A DNA stretch of 8,109 nt, from contig JAOTYV010000229.1 in assembly GCA_029861675.1 (NCBI GenBank), positions 1-8,109 on the forward strand. Reading direction: 5' to 3'. How positions within the stretch are numbered: position 1 is the stretch's first letter; the number at the start of each line of letters is the position of its first letter. Below, one piece after another: positions 1 to 5,272 of this stretch. The translations under genes were made by a program, and so were the position numbers. A model generated the notes under the pieces. The model was not told the DNA's origin. It worked only from the letters and a program-made list of their open reading frames with translations, and ran no database searches. This DNA is from Alphaproteobacteria bacterium. GTDB taxonomy: Bacteria > Pseudomonadota > Alphaproteobacteria > UBA8366.

Positions 1-1
1 A

Positions 2-424
2 CCGTCGCTTGCGCAAATGTTGGGAATTGAGCCTGATGCCGGTATTGATGATTACCTGCAGGGCCGGGTTGAATTGTCGGAATGTTTGATCAATCCGGGC
101 ATTGAACGACTGGTCATCCTGCCAGCCAGGGGAACGGTGGCGAAATCGTCTGAATTGCTCGCATCACCGAAGATGCAACAACTCGCCCAAGAGCTAAAAA
201 CAAGGTATCCTGATCGATTGGTGATGTACGATTTGCCGCCCTTGCTTGCGACCGACGATTGTCTTGCATTTCTTCCCAATGTCGATGCCACGTTGTTCGT
301 TGCGCGCGAAGGAATGACCACAGAGTCGCAAATCGAACGCTCTCTCGAACTCCTCAAAAGTAGCACGATACTTGGCACCGTTTTGAATTTTTCGACTCAA
401 ACCGAGTTTGACGCTTATTTGTAG
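2..424 (+). CDS. Polysaccharide-associated tyrosine autokinase (BY-kinase/CpsD-like), C-terminal part, 5' end outside window
   Basis: The reading frame is open from base 2 and enters from upstream, so the ATG at 17 is internal (residues PSLAQ precede it). About 140 residues are visible, ending at TAG 422-424. This is the last half of a MinD/ParA-like P-loop kinase domain; the Walker A and A' motifs lie before the window. Visible family marks are the LGIEPDAGIDDYL segment, the VMYDLPPLL segment (the hydrophobic-Asp-x-Pro-Pro stretch of BY-kinases) followed by ATDDCLAFLPNVDA, and a LFVAREGMTTE strand-turn; LGTVLNFS follows near the end. Such kinases sit at the inner membrane with a Wzc/chain-length partner and control polymer length and export. 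The wording of these motifs resembles the PEP-CTERM/XrtA-associated subfamily (from memory). The tail is short and shows no tyrosine cluster, only one Tyr next to last. The following ATPase gene supports an EPS-export role. Family call is firm; subfamily is likely. Confidence 0.85.
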   Translation, partial: PSLAQMLGIEPDAGIDDYLQGRVELSECLINPGIERLVILPARGTVAKSSELLASPKMQQLAQELKTRYPDRLVMYDLPPLLATDDCLAFLPNVDATLFVAREGMTTESQIERSLELLKSSTILGTVLNFSTQTEFDAYL

Positions 425-498
425 AAGGTCAGAAACGATAACGCCGCGGCTATTGGGCATTAGACTGGCGGGAAATTAGGCAACAGGGGCCTTGCGTC

Positions 499-1323
499 AT
501 GTATGAGACATTTTACGGCTTGAAGGAACGGCCGTTTACACTGACACCTGATCCCGAATACTTGTACATGAGTCGGCAGCACGAGACTGCCCTTACTATG
601 CTCGAATACGGCCTGACACTGCACGGCGGTATCACGGTCATTACCGGCGATGTTGGGTCGGGCAAAACCACCCTGATCCGGCGGGCGATGCAGATGCTCG
701 ATCCGCAATTCACCGTCGGCATGATTACCAATACGCATCGCAATATTGGCGAACTCTTAAAATGGATTCTATTCGCCTTTGACCTCGATTATTCCAGCAC
801 GGACAAGGCCGAGCTGTATCATCTCTTCGTCGACTTCGTTGTCCGCCAGTACCAGGCCAACCGGCGGACACTGCTGATTATCGACGAAGCACAAAATATG
901 GATGTCGAGACGCTGGAAGAGCTGCGGATGTTGACAAATGTCAATAGCGACAAGGACCAAATATTACAACTTCTGCTGGTCGGTCAGCCTGAACTCGGCG
1001 ACACGCTTCGGCGCCCGGAATTGCAGCAATTCGTGCAGCGCATTTCGTCGGACTATCATCTCTCGCCGCTCGATTTTCGCGATACCCGTTCCTATATTCG
1101 CCACCGCCTGCAGGTTGCGGGTGGAGCGACGGCTATCTTCGACGATATGGCGTGTGGCGCTGTGCACTATCAGACGCGTGGTGTGCCACGGCTGATTAAT
1201 TCATTATGTGACGCGGCGCTCGTTTACGGATTCGCGGAGGAGCGGAATCAGATTGATATTGACACGATCTTCGACGTTGTGGTGGACCGGAAGCGAGGAT
1301 TGCTCAGTCCCTTCGTTGGCTGA
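499..1323 (+). CDS. ExeA/GspA-like AAA ATPase, PEP-CTERM/XrtA EPS-locus type
   Basis: A complete 274-residue P-loop ATPase. The N-terminus carries the YGLKERPFTLTPDPEYLY signature shared by ExeA/GspA secretion ATPases and the 'putative secretion ATPase, PEP-CTERM locus' family, whose usual length it matches. Walker A is GDVGSGKTT (residues 50-58), Walker B LLIIDEAQN (125-133), sensor-1-like LLLVGQPEL (158-166), a possible arginine finger at R181 and a sensor-2 GVPR motif (228-231). All nucleotide-binding residues look intact. Unlike full ExeA there is no C-terminal transmembrane or peptidoglycan-binding extension, so it is probably cytoplasmic and works with membrane partners. Start ATG 499 has AGGGG at 485-489, nine bases upstream. 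The gene follows the kinase fragment by 74 bases and is probably co-transcribed with it. Its exact role in EPS export is not established for the family. A generic ExeA-type ATPase is the alternative. Confidence 0.85.
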   Translation: MYETFYGLKERPFTLTPDPEYLYMSRQHETALTMLEYGLTLHGGITVITGDVGSGKTTLIRRAMQMLDPQFTVGMITNTHRNIGELLKWILFAFDLDYSSTDKAELYHLFVDFVVRQYQANRRTLLIIDEAQNMDVETLEELRMLTNVNSDKDQILQLLLVGQPELGDTLRRPELQQFVQRISSDYHLSPLDFRDTRSYIRHRLQVAGGATAIFDDMACGAVHYQTRGVPRLINSLCDAALVYGFAEERNQIDIDTIFDVVVDRKRGLLSPFVG

Positions 1324-1338
1324 TGGAATTTGGGCTTT

Positions 1339-1364
1339 AATGCGGGCGCCGCATTTACTTTATC
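1339..1364 (+). terminator. Possible Rho-independent terminator after the ATPase gene
   Basis: A perfect 7-base inverted repeat, AATGCGG (1339-1345) and CCGCATT (1349-1355), with a 3-base loop GCG, begins 16 bases after the ATPase stop codon. It is followed by the T-rich TTACTTTAT stretch. The stem is modest (four G-C pairs) and the T tract is interrupted, so it could be weak or only a transcript-end stabiliser. It fits a boundary between the export genes and the sugar-nucleotide operon. Confidence 0.5.
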
Positions 1365-1437
1365 TCATTTGACAACAAATCTGTTTATAAAATTGATATC
1401 GCATGATAAATGATAAGTTATTCTATCGTCAAAAGTG

Positions 1438-1455
1438 ATACCTCGTTGTAGGTAT
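1438..1455. repeat. Inverted repeat ATACCT-N6-AGGTAT, candidate operator
   Basis: ATACCT at 1438-1443 and AGGTAT at 1450-1455 form a perfect 6-base inverted repeat with a 6-base spacer, typical geometry for a dimeric helix-turn-helix regulator site. It lies about 105 bases upstream of the wecC start. The right arm is also the first member of a direct repeat pair. The regulator is unknown and chance occurrence is not excluded. Confidence 0.4.
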
Positions 1456-1477
1456 GCGACACACTGCTATAGGTATG
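1449..1477. repeat. Direct repeat TAGGTATG x2, 21-base period
   Basis: TAGGTATG occurs at 1449-1456 and again at 1470-1477, exactly 21 bases apart, about two helical turns, so both would face the same side of the DNA. Each copy is followed shortly by GCGA. Tandem sites with this phasing are common for activators binding upstream of a promoter. TATGAT (1474-1479), inside the second copy, resembles a -10 box but has no good -35 partner. Confidence 0.4.
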
Positions 1478-1559
1478 ATGCGAAGCTAGCGATCTTCGGA
1501 AATAATCATCCTGTCGGTGGTCGTCCGGTCAATGGTCGTAGGGACTCGCTAATAACAAT

Positions 1560-2759
1560 ATGACGAAATCGGTATGCGTGGTGGGGCTGGGCTATATCGG
1601 CCTGCCCACCGCCTCGTTTCTTGGCACCAAAGGTTATACGGTCCGCGGCGTTGACATCTCGCAGAAGGTGGTCGACACGATTAATCAGGCGCGCATTCAT
1701 ATCGTCGAACCCGATCTCGATATACTTGTCAAATCGGCTGTGCAATCAGGGCAGCTGACGGCGGCGGTTGAGCCCGCGGAGGCAGACGTCTTCATTATCG
1801 CCGTACCGACGCCACTCAAGGACGGCAACATGCCGGATTTGTCGCATGTGGAAAGCGCGACGCGGTCGATCGCGCCCTTTGTGCGGCCGGGGAATCTCGT
1901 CATTCTTGAGTCGACGAGCCCGGTCGGGACGACCGATTACGTCGTGGTGCCGATTCTGGAAAAGTTCGGGCTGAAAGTAGGCGCGGAAATCCATGTCGCG
2001 CATTGTCCGGAGCGCGTATTGCCCGGCCGTATTCTTTTGGAACTGGTCGACAACGATCGTATCGTGGGCGGCATTGACGCTGCGTCCTCGGACGTGGCGG
2101 CGGCATTTTATGAGGATTTTGTCCGCGGCACGGTCTACCGGACCAATTCGATGACGGCAGAAATGGCCAAGCTGGCGGAGAATACTTTCCGCGACGTGAA
2201 TATTGCGCTGGCGAATGAATTGTCGATTATTTGCGACCGTGACGCGATTGATCCGTGGGAAATGATCCAACTCGCCAACCGGCATCCGCGCGTCAATATT
2301 CTTCAACCCGGCCCGGGAGTCGGCGGGCATTGCATCGCCGTCGATCCTTGGTTTATCGCGGCACGGGCACCGGACCACGCCCGTCTCATCCGCAGCGCCC
2401 GCGAGGTCAACGACGGCAAGCCTGAATGGGTCGTCGAAAAAGTGCGGCGAAGCGCGTCCCGATTCCGGAATCCGGTAATTGGATGCCTTGGACTCGCATT
2501 CAAGGCGGATGTGGATGATTTGCGAGGCTCGCCCGCATTGCAGATTGTGCAGCGCCTCCAGGAGGAGTCGATAGGCGAATTGCTGATTTGCGAACCCAAT
2601 ATCCAAAGCCATCCGGAGTTTGACCTATTGCCACACGATCGAGCGATCGCCGAGGCGGATATCGTTTTGCTCTTGGTCGATCATCGGGAATTCAGAGATC
2701 TCGCGAGTGTCGATCTCAAGGACAAGGTCGTCATCGACACGCGGGGCGTCATCCGATGA
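1560..2759 (+). CDS. wecC: UDP-N-acetyl-D-mannosamine dehydrogenase (WecC)
   Basis: A 399-residue member of the UDP-glucose/GDP-mannose dehydrogenase family, closely resembling E. coli WecC. It should oxidise UDP-ManNAc to UDP-ManNAcA with two NAD+ in the cytoplasm. The N-terminal Rossmann motif is VVGLGYIGLP (7-16). Then come RIHIVEPDL (45-53), AVPTPLKDG (81-89), ILESTSPVGTT (115-125), AHCPERVLPG (147-156) and TAEMAKLAENTFRDVN (199-214) with the conserved Lys204. NRHPRVNILQPGPGVGGHC (240-258) contains the catalytic Cys258, followed by IAVDPWF. The C-terminal nucleotide-binding part has GLAFKADVDDLRGSPA (311-326), with LVDHREF and DTRGV near the end. The IHIVEPDL and NRHPRVNILQPGPGVGG wording separates WecC from UDP-glucose dehydrogenases and from the TviB/WbpO group. 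Start ATG 1560 is the first after an in-frame stop at 1539; AGGGA (1540-1544) is rather far upstream (15 bases). The stop overlaps the wecB start (ATGA, 2756-2759). Confidence 0.95.
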   Translation: MTKSVCVVGLGYIGLPTASFLGTKGYTVRGVDISQKVVDTINQARIHIVEPDLDILVKSAVQSGQLTAAVEPAEADVFIIAVPTPLKDGNMPDLSHVESATRSIAPFVRPGNLVILESTSPVGTTDYVVVPILEKFGLKVGAEIHVAHCPERVLPGRILLELVDNDRIVGGIDAASSDVAAAFYEDFVRGTVYRTNSMTAEMAKLAENTFRDVNIALANELSIICDRDAIDPWEMIQLANRHPRVNILQPGPGVGGHCIAVDPWFIAARAPDHARLIRSAREVNDGKPEWVVEKVRRSASRFRNPVIGCLGLAFKADVDDLRGSPALQIVQRLQEESIGELLICEPNIQSHPEFDLLPHDRAIAEADIVLLLVDHREFRDLASVDLKDKVVIDTRGVIR

Positions 2760-3970
2760 GCGCGTGTCGCGTGCTCAGCGTTTTCGGCACCCGCCCCGAA
2801 GCGATAAAGTTGGCGCCGGTGGTTCTACGCCTGGCCGAAACAGCCGATCTGGAAAGCCGGGTCTGTGTTACCGGGCAGCATCGTGAAATGCTGGATCCTG
2901 TGAATGCCCTATTCGGGATTGTCCCGGATCACGACTTGGATCTGATGCGCAAAGGACAGGATCTGTCGGACGTCACGGCGGCTGTTCTGCTGGGTATGCG
3001 AGAGGTCCTGCGGGCTGAGCGGCCAGATCTCGTCTTGGTTCAAGGGGATACCACGACCTGCCTGGCGGCGGCGCTGGCGGCGTTTTACGGGGGCGTACCC
3101 GTTGGCCATGTGGAGGCCGGATTGCGGACGGGCGATCTCTCCGCGCCGTTTCCGGAAGAGGCCAACCGCATACTCGTGTCCCGGTTGGCGCGGTTTCATT
3201 TTGCGCCGACCGAAACGGCGCGCGACAACCTAATTGCCGAAGGCGTGCATCCGGTGCAAATCCATGTCACCGGAAACACCGTGATAGATGCCCTGCAAGT
3301 GGTGCGGACCCGCCTGGACGGCATGACGGATACGGCTTGGGACGGCCATATCGGGCGGGAAGTCGCCGGACGTTGGCTTAACGACGCGGAAAAGCGCGTA
3401 TTGGTGACGGGCCACCGGCGGGAGAGCTTCGGCGAGGGGTTTGAGAACATCTGCCAAGCCATACATGACCTCTCCGTTGCGCACCCCACCTGGCAATTCG
3501 TCTATCCGGTTCATCTCAACCCGAATGTCCGTGCGCCGGTAACCCGGTTGCTCGAGGGCGTTCCGAATATCGCGTTGATTGAACCGCTCGACTATTTTCC
3601 CTTCGTAGGGTTGATGAATTCGGCCGACCTGATTCTCACAGATTCCGGCGGTATTCAGGAAGAAGGGCCGGCGTTGGGTAAGCCCGTCCTGGTCATGCGT
3701 AGTGTCACGGAGCGTCCCGAAGCGGTTGCGGCCGGTACTGTCCTCTTGCTAGGTACCGACAGGAAGGCAATCGTTGAGGGGGTCGAGGGGGTGTTGATGG
3801 ACCCGGAGGTATACGGGCGGATGGCGCGGGCGCACAGCCCCTATGGCGATGGCCGCGCGGCGGAGCGCATCGTGGAGATTATTCGCGATTGGCGCGGCCT
3901 GCCCGTTACGGGAATGCGCGCAGATGGATGCGAGGACACGGCGACGAGGCGTGCGGGCAGCACGTCATGA
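2756..3970 (+). CDS. wecB: UDP-N-acetylglucosamine 2-epimerase, non-hydrolysing (WecB)
   Basis: A 404-residue cytoplasmic GT-B-fold enzyme that interconverts UDP-GlcNAc and UDP-ManNAc and so feeds the WecC product before it. Family motifs appear in order: FGTRPEAIK (10-18), TGQHREM (39-45), VQGDTTT (95-101), GHVEAGLRT (117-125), FPEEANR (132-138), TGHRRESFGEGF (218-229), LTDSGGIQEE (294-303) and VTERPEAV (317-324). Residues matching the catalytic set of E. coli WecB are present: Asp98, Glu120, Glu134 and His220, which argues for the non-hydrolysing bacterial type. The conserved body ends near RIVEIIRDW (371-379). The remaining ~25 residues are polar, unlike the family end, and make it longer than E. 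coli WecB. The start ATG overlaps the wecC stop as ATGA and has only a weak GGGG nine bases upstream, so translational coupling is likely. The stop overlaps the next start in the same way. Confidence 0.95.
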   Translation: MSACRVLSVFGTRPEAIKLAPVVLRLAETADLESRVCVTGQHREMLDPVNALFGIVPDHDLDLMRKGQDLSDVTAAVLLGMREVLRAERPDLVLVQGDTTTCLAAALAAFYGGVPVGHVEAGLRTGDLSAPFPEEANRILVSRLARFHFAPTETARDNLIAEGVHPVQIHVTGNTVIDALQVVRTRLDGMTDTAWDGHIGREVAGRWLNDAEKRVLVTGHRRESFGEGFENICQAIHDLSVAHPTWQFVYPVHLNPNVRAPVTRLLEGVPNIALIEPLDYFPFVGLMNSADLILTDSGGIQEEGPALGKPVLVMRSVTERPEAVAAGTVLLLGTDRKAIVEGVEGVLMDPEVYGRMARAHSPYGDGRAAERIVEIIRDWRGLPVTGMRADGCEDTATRRAGSTS

Positions 3971-5235
3971 GCAAGGTTGCTGTTGTCGGTCTGGGGTATG
4001 TCGGATTGCCGCTGGCCGTTGCCTTCGGCCGCGTCACCGATACGGTGGGCATCGATCTGTCGGTCGAAAAGGTCGCGGACTATCAGAACGGCGTCGATCC
4101 GACGGGGGAGGTTTCCGCCGCCGACTTCGGCAGCGCCGGGCGCCTGAGCCTTACTTCCGATTTTGCCGACCTCGCGGACGCGGATTTTATCGTTGTCGCG
4201 GTTCCGACGCCGGTGGACACGACCAAGAAACCCGATTTCGGCTACCTGATTTCGGCGAGCCGGTCGGTGGGCAACCACATGAAACGCGGCGCCATCGTAG
4301 TCTATGAATCGACTGTCTATCCGGGGGCGACGGAGGAAGTGTGCTTGCCCGTGCTGGAAGAAAGCAGCGGGTATACCTGGAAGCGCGACTTTCACATCGG
4401 TTATTCGCCGGAACGCATAAATCCGGGTGATCCGGAACATCGCCTTGAAACCATCGTAAAGGTGGTGGCGGCGGACGATGGGGATACGCTCGACGCGCTG
4501 GCCGAACTGTATGAAAGCGTGGTCGATGCGGGCGTGCACCGCGCCGCCAGTATTCGCGTGGCCGAGGCGGCAAAGGTCATCGAGAATACGCAGCGCGATC
4601 TCAATATCGCCCTAATGAACGAACTGGCGATTATCTTCAATCGTGCCGGGTTGGATACGCAGGACGTTTTGGCTGCGGCGCGGACCAAGTGGAATTTCCT
4701 GCCATTTCGCCCCGGCTTGGTGGGCGGACACTGCATCGGCGTCGATCCATATTATCTGACCCATAAGGCGTCGGAGCTGGGCTACCACTCCGAAGTGATC
4801 CTCGCCGGCCGTCGTATCAATGATGGCATGGGCGGATTTGTGGCCGAGCAAACTGTGAAGTGCATGGCGCAGGGCGGCGCACTAAAGACGGGCGCGCGCG
4901 TGAACGTGCTGGGACTTACCTTCAAGGAGAACGTGTCGGATCAGCGCAATTCGAAAGTCGTCGACTTGATTGATGGGCTTCGCGCATTTGGGCTGCAAGT
5001 TTCAGCGCATGATCCCCTGGTCGAGGGCGATTCCTTCGGCGTGACCAATCATAGCTGGGAAGATCTGCCGGTCGGCGATGCGCTGGTGTTGGCAGTGCCG
5101 CATCGGGCGTTCATGGAGCGGTCGCTGGAGGAGTTGGCGGGCAAGATCACGCCGAATGGTTGTTTTATCGACGTCCAGTCGCAGTTTGACCGCACGGCCT
5201 TGCAGGTTATGGGATTGAAGGTATGGCGGCTGTGA
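3967..5235 (+). CDS. tviB: UDP-N-acetyl-hexosamine 6-dehydrogenase, TviB/WbpO type
   Basis: A 422-residue nucleotide-sugar dehydrogenase, paralogous to the WecC above but of the TviB/WbpO class (Vi antigen and O-antigen pathways). It should convert UDP-GalNAc or UDP-GlcNAc to the 6-carboxylate using two NAD+. Visible motifs are VVGLGYVGLPLAVAFG (6-21), AVPTPVDTTKKPDF (78-91), VYESTVYPGATEE (112-124), YSPERINPGD (146-155), AEAAKVIENTQRDLN (199-213) with conserved Lys203, ARTKWNFLPFRPGLVGGHC (238-256) with catalytic Cys256, IGVDPYYLTHKA (257-268) and LGLTFKENVSDQRNSK (315-330). The TKWNFLxFRPGLVGGHCIGVDPYYLTHKA type of active-site segment is characteristic of this class. An upstream in-frame ATG at 3889 would lie deep inside wecB and add 26 residues before the Rossmann strand. 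ATG 3967, in an ATGA overlap with the wecB stop, is the better start. Whether GalNAc or GlcNAc is preferred cannot be read from sequence. Confidence 0.92.
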   Translation: MSKVAVVGLGYVGLPLAVAFGRVTDTVGIDLSVEKVADYQNGVDPTGEVSAADFGSAGRLSLTSDFADLADADFIVVAVPTPVDTTKKPDFGYLISASRSVGNHMKRGAIVVYESTVYPGATEEVCLPVLEESSGYTWKRDFHIGYSPERINPGDPEHRLETIVKVVAADDGDTLDALAELYESVVDAGVHRAASIRVAEAAKVIENTQRDLNIALMNELAIIFNRAGLDTQDVLAAARTKWNFLPFRPGLVGGHCIGVDPYYLTHKASELGYHSEVILAGRRINDGMGGFVAEQTVKCMAQGGALKTGARVNVLGLTFKENVSDQRNSKVVDLIDGLRAFGLQVSAHDPLVEGDSFGVTNHSWEDLPVGDALVLAVPHRAFMERSLEELAGKITPNGCFIDVQSQFDRTALQVMGLKVWRL

Positions 5236-5260
5236 GCGGCACTCCAATTTGCAGCACCGC

Positions 5261-5265
5261 GGAGG
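5261..5265 (+). promoter_or_regulatory. Shine-Dalgarno GGAGG deciding a GTG start
   Basis: GGAGG at 5261-5265 lies seven bases before GTG 5273. It supports that GTG over the in-frame TTG at 5249, which would place this ribosome binding site inside the coding region. Confidence 0.75.
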
Positions 5266-5272
5266 CTGCCCT

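Larger units (their letters stand above)
1324..1559 (+). promoter_or_regulatory. AT-rich intergenic region, probable promoter region of the wecC operon
   Basis: This 236-base gap has no credible gene and is clearly richer in A+T than the flanking genes. It holds the hairpin at 1339-1355, a perfect TTGACA hexamer at 1369-1374, TATAAA at 1386-1391, and the AGGTAT repeats at 1438-1476. No pair of hexamers has both good matches and 16-18 base spacing: behind TTGACA at 17 bases there is only ATTGAT (1392-1397). An exact promoter is therefore not called. A weak CGAAG/CTTCG inverted repeat lies at 1481-1498. Position before a tightly coupled operon makes a promoter here likely by inference. Confidence 0.5.

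Noticed and set aside
425..498. Possible sigma-54 type promoter (TGGCGG...GGCA) before the ATPase gene
   Set aside because: The distance between the GG and GC elements is off by one base and the consensus match is poor; nothing else convincing is seen in this 74-base gap.
1369..1397. Sigma-70 promoter TTGACA-17-ATTGAT
   Set aside because: The -35 is perfect but the -10 matches only three of six bases, so it is not listed as a defined promoter.
1746..2612. 288-codon reverse-strand open frame inside wecC
   Set aside because: Antisense shadow of a well-conserved dehydrogenase in G+C-rich DNA; its translation is low-complexity and basic with no known motif.
3889..3966. Longer start for the TviB-type dehydrogenase
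   Set aside because: It would add 26 residues before the Rossmann fold and overlap wecB deeply; ATG 3967 fits the family length and the ATGA overlap.
3841..4539. Long open frame (232 codons) on the reverse strand
   Set aside because: It lies wholly across the wecB end and the TviB-type gene, both with full family motifs on the + strand, and its Arg/His-rich translation shows no recognisable domain.
5249..5272. TTG start for the bi-domain oxidoreductase
   Set aside because: GTG 5273 has GGAGG at ideal spacing and begins right at the conserved first strand.
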